Assembly (NCBI RefSeq): GCF_030272895.1
Contig: NZ_JALRNF010000040.1
Coordinates: 1-58,456, forward strand
Source: Pseudomonas sp. BGr12
Lineage (GTDB): Bacteria; Pseudomonadota; Gammaproteobacteria; Pseudomonadales; Pseudomonadaceae
Reading direction: 5' to 3'
DNA: 58,456 nucleotides
The notes below the pieces were generated by a model. It had not been told where the DNA came from and did no database searches. It worked only from the letters and a program-made list of their open reading frames with translations. Shown here in pieces: positions 8,207-15,846 of the stretch (position 1 is the stretch's first letter; every line of letters begins with the position of its first letter). The position numbers were made by a program, and so were the translations under genes.

Positions 8207-10648
8207 TTACTTGCCCGGCACCAGGGTCAGGCGCTGGTTGCCGTAGGCCCGGTCGAAGTTCTGCGGTTGCAGCGGCAGGCTCATGTAGCGGCCCTTGAAC
8301 CAGGCCTCCAGGCCATCGGCAAAGTGCTTGCTGGCCGGGTTGCCGGACTGGCCGCTGCTGCTTTGCAGTTGCAGCGGTTCGGCCTGGCCGAAGTCCACCA
8401 CCATGCGCAGTGACGGTGCCAGTTCGGCGTTGAAGTCCTTGCCCCAGGCAAAGGGTGCGAGGTTCAGGGTGCTGTGATCGCCCCCTGCAGCTTGCGGGCT
8501 GCGGCTGACGGCATCACCCAGGCCATGGAAGGTCGGCGCCGGCCAGCGGTACTGATGCAGCTTGCCCCACTGCCAGGCACGGCGGTCGCTGCCCAGTTGC
8601 GCTTCGCCGGCGCTGACCGCGGCGGCCAGGCTGCGGGCGAGGATCGCCGGTTTGTCTTCTTTCTGCGCGGTGCGCTGGTCGTCCCAGAACGGGCTGTCTT
8701 CGCGACCCAGCAGGTGGTCGGCCTGGGCCGAATAGGACAGGCGCGCATTGCCGACCAGGGCTTGCCAGGCAGGGGAGGATTCCGGGCCCAGTTCGTCGAG
8801 GAAGGTCTGTCTGGCGCTTTCCTGCAGGAACAGCTCATACAGGGCGGCGTCGGCCGAGGTGGTCGTCAGCCGGCCATCGAAGGCCATCAGCCGGGTGTAG
8901 GCTTCCCGCGCACGGGTGCGCTGTTCGGCGGGCAGGGCCTCGATGGCCTGCTTGAGCGGCTGGGCCATGCCGGGCGCTTCGAACATCTGCTTGAGCTTGT
9001 CGGCGAACAGCGTGGTCTGGTCGTTTTGCAGGGTGATCAGGCTGCGGCTGTCATGTTTGCCGTTGCCGGCCAGTTGCCCCAGGCGCTCGGCGCGCTCGGG
9101 GTAGTACCAGCTGTTGGACAGCTGCATGCCGTAGCCCTTGGGGACGCTGCGCTGGTTGGCATTGGCCAGCCAGCCCTGGAGCGGATCCTGGTCGTAGGGG
9201 TGCAGCATCGGATCGGCGTAGCCGTCCCAGTCGTAGCGTCCGTCCCAGCCCGGCGAGGGCAGCAGGCCCTGGCCTTCGCGACGGTTGGGGAAGCGGCCAC
9301 TGACCTGCCAGCCAATGTTGCTGGCATCGGCGAAGACGAAGTTGAGCGCCGCCGCGCCGATCTCCCGGGTGTTGTCGAAGGCGCGCTCGACTGTCTGCGC
9401 CCGCGACAGGTTGAAGAAGGCATCCATGCTCATGTCACCCTTGAGCTGCGGCACCTGCAGGGCAAGGCCCAGGCTGGCATTGCGGGTGCTGCCCAGCAGG
9501 GTGCCGTGGCGGGTGTCGTAGAGGGTTTCGCGTTGCGGGCGCTGGCCCTTGATAAAGAAGGTCTCGTTGCGCGCCAGGGCCGGCAGCCATTTGCCGTCGG
9601 CCTGGTACATCAGGCGGCTGCCTTCGTTCTTGAGCCGTTCCAGGTACAGGTCCTGGTTGTCGGCCATGACCGCACTGGCGCTCCAGGCCAGCTTGCCGTT
9701 GTAGCCGGACAGTACCAGCGGCAAGCCGGCAAGGGTCACGCCGGCGGCCTGGTATTTGGGCGCGCGAATCTGCACCGGGCTCATGGCCCAGGCAGCGAGG
9801 GTGTCGCTGGCCAGCAGGCTCTTGCCGCTGCGGCTGCGTTGCGGGGCAATCGCCAGGTTGCTGGAGCCAGCCACACCCAGCAGGTTGAGTGAAGCCAGTT
9901 GTTCGCTGGCGGCGGCCAGTGGCGCCAGCCCGGCCAGCTGGCTGCCCAGGTTCAAGCCCTTGAGCTTGTCGGCTTCGTCCAGCGGCAGGGGCTCGTCCGG
10001 GTAGCTGGGCAGCAGCCAGGCCAGCTTGTCGCTGCCGACTTTCTGCGCCAGGGTCAGGGCGGCCAGTTCTTCCTGCAGGTTGACCGACTGGCTGAAGTTG
10101 TACAGGCAGAAGATCAGCGCCGAGTCTTCCGGCTTCCAGTATTCCGGGCGATAGCCGCTCTGCGCCAGCGGTGCCGGCAGGCGGTCGCGGTAACGGAACA
10201 GGTAGGCATTGACGCCACGGGCGTAGACCTCGAAGAAGCGCTTGAGGCGCGGCGAGGCATCGGCGTAGAGCTGGTTGGCGGTCTTTTTCAGGTTGGCCGC
10301 ACGCATCAGGCGGTCGACTTCCAGCACATCGTCACCGGCCAGTTCCGCCAGGCGACCCTGGGCCAGCAAGCGCATGCCGACCATTTGCCCGATGCGATCG
10401 CCGGCATGCACATAGCCCAGGGCGAAGAGCGCGTCATGGAAGTTGCTGCTTTCGATCAGCGGCATGCCTTGGGGGTTACGCCGTACCGTCACGTTCTGGG
10501 CCAGGCCCTTGAGCGGTTGCACGCCGGTACTGGGTGGCACGCTGTCGCGCTGGCCGCCCATCTGGCAGCCGCCCAGGGCAAGCAAGCCGAACATCGCTGC
10601 GGCTACGCCGAACCGGGGGAGGAAAGGGGGGAAGGCTGGCGCGGCCAT
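8207..10648 (-). CDS. quiP: Acyl-homoserine lactone acylase, penicillin-amidase family (QuiP)
   Basis: This 813-residue Ntn hydrolase cuts the amide bond of long-chain acyl-homoserine lactones, releasing homoserine lactone. The N-terminus has a lipoprotein-like signal ending LLALGGC (Cys28). The self-processing site is seen in [12 protein letters not shown], where Ser263 before Asn should become the N-terminal nucleophile of the beta chain; the alpha chain precedes it. The text around GYVHAGDRI and [16 protein letters not shown] matches my memory of P. aeruginosa QuiP, which is about 847 residues. AGGAG precedes the ATG. It is probably monocistronic. Confidence 0.88.
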   Translation of the reverse strand: MAAPAFPPFLPRFGVAAAMFGLLALGGCQMGGQRDSVPPSTGVQPLKGLAQNVTVRRNPQGMPLIESSNFHDALFALGYVHAGDRIGQMVGMRLLAQGRLAELAGDDVLEVDRLMRAANLKKTANQLYADASPRLKRFFEVYARGVNAYLFRYRDRLPAPLAQSGYRPEYWKPEDSALIFCLYNFSQSVNLQEELAALTLAQKVGSDKLAWLLPSYPDEPLPLDEADKLKGLNLGSQLAGLAPLAAASEQLASLNLLGVAGSSNLAIAPQRSRSGKSLLASDTLAAWAMSPVQIRAPKYQAAGVTLAGLPLVLSGYNGKLAWSASAVMADNQDLYLERLKNEGSRLMYQADGKWLPALARNETFFIKGQRPQRETLYDTRHGTLLGSTRNASLGLALQVPQLKGDMSMDAFFNLSRAQTVERAFDNTREIGAAALNFVFADASNIGWQVSGRFPNRREGQGLLPSPGWDGRYDWDGYADPMLHPYDQDPLQGWLANANQRSVPKGYGMQLSNSWYYPERAERLGQLAGNGKHDSRSLITLQNDQTTLFADKLKQMFEAPGMAQPLKQAIEALPAEQRTRAREAYTRLMAFDGRLTTTSADAALYELFLQESARQTFLDELGPESSPAWQALVGNARLSYSAQADHLLGREDSPFWDDQRTAQKEDKPAILARSLAAAVSAGEAQLGSDRRAWQWGKLHQYRWPAPTFHGLGDAVSRSPQAAGGDHSTLNLAPFAWGKDFNAELAPSLRMVVDFGQAEPLQLQSSSGQSGNPASKHFADGLEAWFKGRYMSLPLQPQNFDRAYGNQRLTLVPGK

Positions 10649-10723
10649 GGTCGGGCTCCTGCAGGGCGTGGCGTCTGATAAAAGGCGCTACGTTAGTGAG
10701 CTCGACCATGCCATGCAAGCGGG

Positions 10724-10752
10724 GGCGAGGCCTTTATTTGCAAAGCCTCGCC
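10724..10752. terminator. Hairpin after the SEC-C operon, weak terminator candidate
   Basis: GGCGAGGC (10724-10731) pairs with GCCTCGCC (10745-10752). It lies 15 bases after the stop of the last gene of the minus-strand operon starting at 12429 and before quiP. No clear T-run follows on either strand. Confidence 0.4.
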
Positions 10753-10767
10753 ATTACCTTGGCGGTA

Positions 10768-10971
10768 TCAGGCGCCGTGGCACTTCTTGAACTTCTTGTT
10801 GCTGCCGCACGGGCACGGATCGTTGCGGCCGACGTCCTTCAGGGCGTTGCGCACCGGCTCCTGGTGGCCGTGGTTGCAGTGTGGACCGTGCACATGGCCG
10901 TGGTCATGATGGTGGTGATGGTCATGATCGTGGTTGCAGTCGGGGCCATGGACATGGGGTTGCTGGGTCAT
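10768..10971 (-). CDS. His-rich SEC-C motif protein
   Basis: The protein is 67 residues long. Its first 36 residues are dominated by His, Asp and Gly with two HGPxCNH units ([18 protein letters not shown]), a likely metal-binding tail. The C-terminus, [18 protein letters not shown], is a complete SEC-C zinc-binding motif like that at the end of SecA, where it contacts SecB and ribosomes. A GGAG site precedes the start. It is the last gene of a four-gene operon, 6 bases after the lipoprotein gene. A role in metal handling or ribosome/SecB contact is inference. Confidence 0.85.
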   Translation of the reverse strand: MTQQPHVHGPDCNHDHDHHHHHDHGHVHGPHCNHGHQEPVRNALKDVGRNDPCPCGSNKKFKKCHGA

Positions 10972-10977
10972 TGCGGG

Positions 10978-11448
10978 TTACTCCGGTAAAAGATCGCCGG
11001 GAATTATCTCACCACTGCGCGATAAGTGCAGTTCGCGGGGGAAGATTAATCCACTGTTGAGCTCGCCATCGAGGCGATAGCGCAGCGGTTGGTCGGTTTG
11101 GCGCAGCAGCTTGGACAGGGGCTTGACCTGTTGCCACAGGTTGGTACGCACCGGAATCTTGAAGGTACGCCGGGCGTGACCGCCGACACTGCGCCACAGG
11201 CTCGACTCGCCTTCGGCCAGCAGCAGGTCGTTCAAATGCACCGAATAGCTCAGGTTGCGGATGAACAGGCGACTGTCATTGGGGTTGTCGACGCGCACGT
11301 GCAGAACGAACTCCTGTTGCAGCAGGCGTGCCTTGACCATTTCGACCTTGACCAGCTGCACTTCGGGGTCGCGGTAGTCGCTGCCAAACCAGCTGGCACA
11401 GCCCGTCAGTTGCAGTAGCAGGAGGCTGAACAGCAACAGGCGGGCCAT
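10978..11448 (-). CDS. LEA type 2 (WHy-domain) family lipoprotein
   Basis: The 156-residue protein starts with a lipoprotein signal whose lipobox is LTGC (Cys17). The mature domain, with VKARLLQQEFVLHVRVDNPND and FKIPVRTNLW, fits the LEA type 2 or water-stress/hypersensitive-response fold of envelope lipoproteins. The start at 11448 gives a clean signal peptide and lies 5 bases after the stop of ychJ; an earlier in-frame ATG at 11481 inside ychJ would add 11 non-signal residues. No enzyme motif is seen. A structural or desiccation-related role is family-based speculation. Confidence 0.78.
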   Translation of the reverse strand: MARLLLFSLLLLQLTGCASWFGSDYRDPEVQLVKVEMVKARLLQQEFVLHVRVDNPNDSRLFIRNLSYSVHLNDLLLAEGESSLWRSVGGHARRTFKIPVRTNLWQQVKPLSKLLRQTDQPLRYRLDGELNSGLIFPRELHLSRSGEIIPGDLLPE

Positions 11449-11453
11449 GGGGC

Positions 11454-11930
11454 TCAGCTTCCCAGGTAACTGGCGCAGCACTTCTTGAACTTCTGCCCGC
11501 TGGCACAGGGGCAGGCGTCGTTGCGACCAGCTTTGAGGCCCACGGTCGGGTCGATGAAGTACCAGCGTCCGCCGTTCTGCACAAAGGCCGAACGCTCACG
11601 GTGACTGTGCTCGCCGTCATTGTCGTGCCAGCAGGCGGTGAAGGTGACAAAGGCATGTTCGGGTTGGCCGCCGAACACCTCGGCGCTTTCCACTTCCAGG
11701 CCCAGCCAGGTGCTTTGTGCGCTCCAGGCCTTGATGGCGTCGCGATCCAGGCCTGCCTGCTGCACCGGCAAGGTGGTCTGCACCAGGTAGTCGACCAGGC
11801 CCAGCACATAGGCACTGTAGCGCGAACGCATCAGCGCCTGGGCATCGGGGGCCGGATGCCCGGCATGGAAGTGTCCGCAACAGGCATCGAGCAGATTACC
11901 GCTGCCGCAGGGACAAACCGAGACACTCAT
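11454..11930 (-). CDS. YchJ family protein with two SEC-C motifs
   Basis: The 158-residue protein has an N-terminal SEC-C-like motif ([14 protein letters not shown]), a central NTF2-like domain ([11 protein letters not shown]... to WYFIDP) and a C-terminal SEC-C motif ([16 protein letters not shown]). This is the layout of the UPF0225/YchJ family, whose function is unknown. The start MSVSVCPCG at 11930 is 4 bases from the stop of the upstream gene; a longer frame to 12023 lies inside that gene. It shares an operon with another SEC-C protein. Confidence 0.9.
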   Translation of the reverse strand: MSVSVCPCGSGNLLDACCGHFHAGHPAPDAQALMRSRYSAYVLGLVDYLVQTTLPVQQAGLDRDAIKAWSAQSTWLGLEVESAEVFGGQPEHAFVTFTACWHDNDGEHSHRERSAFVQNGGRWYFIDPTVGLKAGRNDACPCASGQKFKKCCASYLGS

Positions 11931-11934
11931 TGCT

Positions 11935-12429
11935 TCACCACCAGTACTTGCCAAAATTTTGCGGGTTGGCCCAGAACTTGGCGTTGAGCCAGTCCGGGAC
12001 CTGTTTGTATTCACGTAGATCATAGGTGAACAGGCTCAGAACCTGCTCATCACGCTGAAATTTTTCGTTGGCCTGTAGGGCCAGGGCGAAAAAGTCGGTG
12101 TCGTGCCAGCCGCAGGCGGCCAGGTCGGCCAGCACCGCCACGCGGCTGGCGTTGAGGTTACGGATACCGCCCAGCAACTGCAGGCCATCGCGTTTGGGCA
12201 AGTGCTCCAGGCAGTCGACCAGCAGGGCCAGGTCGAAGCGTTGCGCCGCCAGGGCAGCAGGCAGCGGTCCGGGTTCGGCCTGGGCAATTTCCACCTGCGG
12301 GTGTGCCTGGGCAAACGCCTCCAGGGCAGGGAATCGCGTGCCCACCAGCAGCAGGCGTTGTGGTGCATGACGCTCGAGCAGGGCGGCCAGGGCCTGCTGC
12401 GGCGTGTATTGGGAAAATCCGTCAATCAT
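11935..12429 (-). CDS. DUF6231-like protein, Rossmann-type fold
   Basis: The 164-residue protein looks like a small methyltransferase-fold domain: LLLVGT for the first strand and loop, [15 protein letters not shown] where class I methyltransferases have motif IV, and a C-terminal [19 protein letters not shown] recognise it as the family annotated DUF6231 in Pseudomonas, but no substrate is known. It is the first gene of the operon, with AGGA 7 bases before the start. An S-adenosylmethionine glycine-rich loop is not clearly present. Confidence 0.72.
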   Translation of the reverse strand: MIDGFSQYTPQQALAALLERHAPQRLLLVGTRFPALEAFAQAHPQVEIAQAEPGPLPAALAAQRFDLALLVDCLEHLPKRDGLQLLGGIRNLNASRVAVLADLAACGWHDTDFFALALQANEKFQRDEQVLSLFTYDLREYKQVPDWLNAKFWANPQNFGKYWW

Positions 12430-12589
12430 CGGGAATCCTCGCTCAGATGCGTCAAGACTAACGGTCCCGGGCCGTCAGGCATAGTGGCTGACAGCCGCAT
12501 CATGGCTTATTGCTGGCGGAGATGGTTTGCGCGGTCTTTACTCCCAGAGATCGGTTCCGCACCGAATCCCCCCTAGGAGAAGCAACAAA

Positions 12590-13282
12590 ATGAGCATAGT
12601 ACGCACAGCATTACCCCTGGTTCTGCTAACCAGCGTGTTGACTGGTTGTGCAGGTTTGCAAAAAACCGATTGGCCGAAGTGTGCTGCCGTCGGGGGTGTA
12701 GGCGGCGCCGCCCTGGGCGCGATAGAAAGCTCGACCTGGGCCGGTTGGGGCGCGCTGCTCGGCGCGGGCATGGCGGCGGGTTACTGCTGGGCCCACGGCG
12801 ACGGTGACGAGGATGGCGATGGTGTGCCGGACAGCCGTGACAAGTGCCCTGGCACGCCACGCGGTGTGCAGGTCGATGCCAATGGCTGCCCGCCTGAACC
12901 TGCTCCGGTTGTCGAAGAAGCGGTCGTGGTCAAGGAAGAAGTCATCGTCATTCGCGATGTGCACTTCGAGTTCGACTCGGCCAAGCTCACCGCCGCCGAC
13001 AAGGAACGCCTCAATACCATTGCCACCCGCCTGAAACAGGAAGCGCCTAGCGCCAGGCTGAGCGTCACCGGGCATACCGACAGCGTCGGCCGTGATGCCT
13101 ACAACCAGAAGCTCTCGGAAAAACGCGCCCATTCGGTCACCGAGTACCTGATCAGCAGCGGCGTACCACGCGCCAGTTTCGTCTCGGTACAAGGCGCCGG
13201 TGAAAGCCAGCCAGAAGCCGACAACGCGACGGCCGAAGGACGGGCACAGAACCGTCGTACGGAAATTCGCATCCAGCGCTGA
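12590..13282 (+). CDS. OmpA-family lipoprotein with thrombospondin-type-3-like repeat (first of a tandem pair)
   Basis: The 230-residue lipoprotein (lipobox LTGC, Cys20) has a glycine-zipper hydrophobic stretch (about 33-66), an Asp/Gly-rich calcium-type segment (70-90, GDGDEDGDGVPD followed by DKCPGTP) and a C-terminal OmpA peptidoglycan-binding domain (120-230). In that domain Asp164 and Arg179 are 15 residues apart, as in the residues that hold diaminopimelate. It should sit in the outer membrane and bind the cell wall. The start has AGGAGA upstream; longer frames to 12527 lack a signal. The gene is followed by a paralogue. Confidence 0.9.
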   Translation: MSIVRTALPLVLLTSVLTGCAGLQKTDWPKCAAVGGVGGAALGAIESSTWAGWGALLGAGMAAGYCWAHGDGDEDGDGVPDSRDKCPGTPRGVQVDANGCPPEPAPVVEEAVVVKEEVIVIRDVHFEFDSAKLTAADKERLNTIATRLKQEAPSARLSVTGHTDSVGRDAYNQKLSEKRAHSVTEYLISSGVPRASFVSVQGAGESQPEADNATAEGRAQNRRTEIRIQR

Positions 13283-13290
13283 TGCAAGCG

Positions 13291-13325
13291 GCCTGCGGCT
13301 TGAGAAGTGCCGCAGGCCCGTCTTT
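13291..13325 (+). terminator. Hairpin after the first OmpA-like gene, weak terminator
   Basis: GCCTGCGGC (13291-13299) pairs with GCCGCAGGC (13309-13317), followed by the modest T-rich run TCTTTA. It may give partial termination between the two OmpA-like genes. Confidence 0.5.
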
Positions 13326-13326
13326 A

Positions 13327-13362
13327 CTCCTGTGTGACCGGTATAGGCCGGTGACACAGGAG
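13327..13362 (+). promoter_or_regulatory. Hairpin covering the ribosome-binding site of the second OmpA-like gene
   Basis: CTCCTGTGTGACCGG (13327-13341) pairs with CCGGTGACACAGGAG (13348-13362) with one mismatch in 15 and a 6-base loop. The right arm contains the AGGAG ribosome-binding site, 7 bases before the ATG at 13370. No T-run follows, so translation control is more likely than termination. Confidence 0.6.
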
Positions 13363-13369
13363 CAATTTC

Positions 13370-14083
13370 ATGAGTGTTCTCTCCAAAGCGGCTCTCCCCC
13401 TGCTGGTGGCTGCAAGCCTGCTTTCCGGTTGTGCCACCCACAGTGATGGCAGCGCACCACTCAATCAAAGGACCTGGCCTATCTGCAGTGTGATTGGCGG
13501 TTTGGTCGGTGGCGGCCTGGGGGCTATCGAAAGCTCGGCCTGGGCGGCCGGTGCCGGTGCTGCCGGTGCGATTGCCGGCGGCCTGATCTGCTATGCCCAG
13601 GATGGCGACGAAGATGAGGACGGCGTGTTCGACCGTCGAGACAACTGCCCGGATACCCCGGCCAATACACCGGTCAGCCACACCGGCTGCCCGTTGCCGC
13701 AATACCCGGAAAAAACCGTGGAAGCTGCCGCCGGCCCGGAAGTCATCACCCTCGATGACAAGGGCGCGGTGATGTTCGCCTTCGACTCGGCCGAGCTGAC
13801 CGAGGGAGCCCGCAGCCAGTTGCAGGGGTTGATGGGCAAGCTCAATGACGCCAGCGTGCACAGCGTCAAGGTGATCGGCCATACCGACAGTCAAGGTGCC
13901 GATGCCTATAACCAGGAACTCTCCGAACGGCGTGCCGCCAGTGTTGCCGAGTACCTGATCAGCCAGGGCCTGGCAGCCTCGAAAGTCACCAGCCAGGGCC
14001 GCGGCGAAAGCCAGCCGGTGGCCGATAACGACACGGAAGAAGGCCGTGCGCAGAACCGCCGGGTGGAATTGCACCTGAACTGA
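13370..14083 (+). CDS. OmpA-family lipoprotein with thrombospondin-type-3-like repeat (second of the pair)
   Basis: The 237-residue paralogue of the preceding gene has lipobox LSGC (Cys21), the same glycine-zipper region (about 42-72), an acidic segment DGDEDEDGVFDRRDNCPDTP (78-97) and an OmpA domain with Asp173 and Arg188 in the wall-binding positions. The two proteins are collinear throughout but clearly diverged, so this is an old tandem duplication. Its ribosome-binding site lies in a hairpin, which suggests separate control. It probably links outer membrane and peptidoglycan. Confidence 0.9.
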   Translation: MSVLSKAALPLLVAASLLSGCATHSDGSAPLNQRTWPICSVIGGLVGGGLGAIESSAWAAGAGAAGAIAGGLICYAQDGDEDEDGVFDRRDNCPDTPANTPVSHTGCPLPQYPEKTVEAAAGPEVITLDDKGAVMFAFDSAELTEGARSQLQGLMGKLNDASVHSVKVIGHTDSQGADAYNQELSERRAASVAEYLISQGLAASKVTSQGRGESQPVADNDTEEGRAQNRRVELHLN

Positions 14084-14123
14084 TCGAGTGCTCTGGCGCA
14101 AGCACAGCGCGGCCGTTACTGTT

Positions 14124-14155
14124 GCAGGCGATGCCCAGACGTTGGCATCGCCTGC
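14124..14155. repeat. Perfect 12-bp hairpin upstream of the DUF1145 gene
   Basis: GCAGGCGATGCC (14124-14135) and GGCATCGCCTGC (14144-14155) form a perfect 12-bp stem with an 8-base loop. No T-run follows on either strand, so it is not a standard terminator. It ends 25 bases before the next start codon and may be in its leader. Confidence 0.55.
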
Positions 14156-14180
14156 CAAAAAACAACAACAGGGGGCGCGT

Positions 14181-14456
14181 ATGAAGGTTCTGCTGGCGCT
14201 GGGCAAGGTCCTGACGGTGGTGTTCTGGTGGGTGGTCCTGGTCAATCTGCTGATGCCCCAGGTACTGCCGTTCAACCTGCTGATCAACGCGGCGGGTGCC
14301 GCGCTGCTCGGCCTGCACCTGCTGGAGGTGCTGGGCTTCAATGGTCGCCTGCGCGGGCGTAGCCATCGCTGGTTCGACCGCCTGCAGATCCTGCTGGTCG
14401 GAATCTTTCATGTGCTGTCGATTCCGGCGCCCCGTCAGGAGAGTACACATGCGTAA
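14181..14456 (+). CDS. DUF1145 family small membrane protein
   Basis: The 91-residue protein has a hydrophobic N-terminal helix pair (VLTVVFWWVVLVNLLMP and LLINAAGAALLGLHLLEVL) and a basic loop, as in DUF1145 proteins (YhhL type). Their function is unknown. The start follows GGGGGC rather than a strong ribosome-binding site; a longer frame to 14088 would add a non-hydrophobic leader. The stop codon overlaps the next gene by 8 bases, so the two are probably co-translated. Confidence 0.8.
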   Translation: MKVLLALGKVLTVVFWWVVLVNLLMPQVLPFNLLINAAGAALLGLHLLEVLGFNGRLRGRSHRWFDRLQILLVGIFHVLSIPAPRQESTHA

Positions 14457-15207
14457 TTTGATTTTGCTGGCGGCGCTGTTCAGCCCGCTGGCCCTGGCCG
14501 ATGCCATCAGTGTGGCGGCCAATTCGGTGCTGCGCCTGCCCAACAAGTCCAGTGTCGTGCACCTGCAACGCCTGGACGTGGCGGATTCGGCCACCTTGTT
14601 GCTGCCAGGCAGCCTGGTCGAACTAAAAGTCGATGAACTGCACATGGGGCGCGAGGCGCGAATCGCCATCGTGCCGGCGGACGCCCCATTGAAGATCGAA
14701 GTCGGGCGGGCCCGACTGGACGAAGCCAGCCAGATCAGCGCCCGTGGCGCCCCAGGCACTCATGAGCGTGCGGCCAGGGCGGGGCGCAACCTCGATCTGC
14801 AACTGCATGCCTTGCAGGCGCAGGTTTTGGCCATCGATGCGCGCGGCGGTGCCGGTGCGCCGGGGTACGTCGGGCTGGATGGGGCCAACGGCAAGGCCGC
14901 AGGATGCACCTGGGGCCAGGCCAGCAGTGGCGCCGATGGCGACAATGGCGGGAATGGACAGAATGGTGCGCCCGGGGGCCGGGTACTGCTGGCCGTGCCG
15001 TCGGACTTTGCGGCCGAGCGGATCAAGGTGCAGCTCGATGGTGGTGCGCCGGGGATTGCCGGCGCTGCGGGTAAACCGGGCGCGGGCGGGGCGAGCAAGG
15101 GGTGCTTGGTCTATCGCACGGCTCCCGGTACCGCCGGCAAGCCCGGTGTCGCAGGCCAGCCCGGCCTGGCCGGGGCTGAGGGCGAGCTGATTCTGAAACG
15201 CTTGTAA
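14449..15207 (+). CDS. Exported Gly-rich collagen-like protein
   Basis: The 252-residue protein has a signal peptide (1-17, ending LALA). Residues 20-130 look like a beta-strand-rich domain with regular LxVDxL patterns. From about 133 the sequence is rich in Gly-X-Y triplets, in three blocks (133-152, 161-177, 198-245) broken by a conserved-looking segment. Two Cys (153, 219) lie between the Gly-rich blocks. CAGGAG precedes the ATG, which overlaps the upstream gene. The function is unknown; an extracellular or surface role is plausible. Confidence 0.75.
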   Translation: MRNLILLAALFSPLALADAISVAANSVLRLPNKSSVVHLQRLDVADSATLLLPGSLVELKVDELHMGREARIAIVPADAPLKIEVGRARLDEASQISARGAPGTHERAARAGRNLDLQLHALQAQVLAIDARGGAGAPGYVGLDGANGKAAGCTWGQASSGADGDNGGNGQNGAPGGRVLLAVPSDFAAERIKVQLDGGAPGIAGAAGKPGAGGASKGCLVYRTAPGTAGKPGVAGQPGLAGAEGELILKRL

Positions 15208-15212
15208 TCCCT

Positions 15213-15276
15213 GTAGCCGCTGCCGCCAGGCTGCGATCGACTACAGCTGTGGGAGCGGCCTGGCGGCAGTGGCTAC
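15213..15276. repeat. Inverted repeat of a second REP type
   Basis: GTAGCCGCTGCCGCCAGGC (15213-15231) is matched in inverse by GCCTGGCGGCAGTGGCTAC (15258-15276) with one mismatch. It lies between two convergent genes. Its sequence differs from the GCGGGGCAAGCCCGC family elsewhere in the window. Confidence 0.8.
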
Positions 15277-15284
15277 GGGATGTA

Positions 15285-15749
15285 TCAGATCAACCAGCGG
15301 GTGCTCGCCACCAGCACCACGGCGATCCCCAGCAGCAGGTTGATCCCTACCAGGCGGCGAATCCGCCCCAGCACACCGGCACCGGCCGGCCAGTCTTCAG
15401 CCTGTACCGCCTTGCGCAGTTCCGGTAGCAGCAATGCCTGGATACGAAAAAACAGCGCGAACATGACGATGCCGCCGCCAATCATCGCCTGGACATAGCG
15501 TGGCGCCGTCTCGAAACCGGCAAAACGCAGGTGGATCATGCCGATGCCGCTGATCGCCAATATCAGGATCGCCACCCAGACCCACACGAAAAAGCGCTGA
15601 AACACTTCCACCCACAGGCGCAGGCGGGCAGGGCCGTCCAGGGCTGCAACCGCCGCCGGCCGCAGGATCAGCCAGGCGAAGAACATCCCGCCGACCCACA
15701 CCAGGGCGGCCAGGACATGCAGGCTATAAGGAAGGGCAAAGGCGGCCAT
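15285..15749 (-). CDS. CopD-domain integral membrane protein
   Basis: The 154-residue protein has four predicted membrane helices and the pattern YSLHVLAALVWVGGMFF near the N-terminus that marks the CopD/PcoD copper-resistance family, in a short stand-alone form. Members are linked to copper movement across the inner membrane, but many short ones have no proven role. The start at 15749 has GGAG eight bases upstream; an ATG 12 bases earlier is the alternative. The gene is divergent from dinG across 97 bases. Confidence 0.8.
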   Translation of the reverse strand: MAAFALPYSLHVLAALVWVGGMFFAWLILRPAAVAALDGPARLRLWVEVFQRFFVWVWVAILILAISGIGMIHLRFAGFETAPRYVQAMIGGGIVMFALFFRIQALLLPELRKAVQAEDWPAGAGVLGRIRRLVGINLLLGIAVVLVASTRWLI

Positions 15750-15846
15750 CGGGATCTCCATGCGGCGCAAAGGGCAATAGCGGGGTATGATAGCGACCCG
15801 ATCGAAACACTGAAAATTTATCCAGCCCTCCGGGCGCCCCGACACC

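Noticed and set aside
12626..14341. A minus-strand open frame of 571 codons spanning both OmpA-like genes
   Set aside because: It is antisense to two lipoprotein genes with good signals and ribosome-binding sites.
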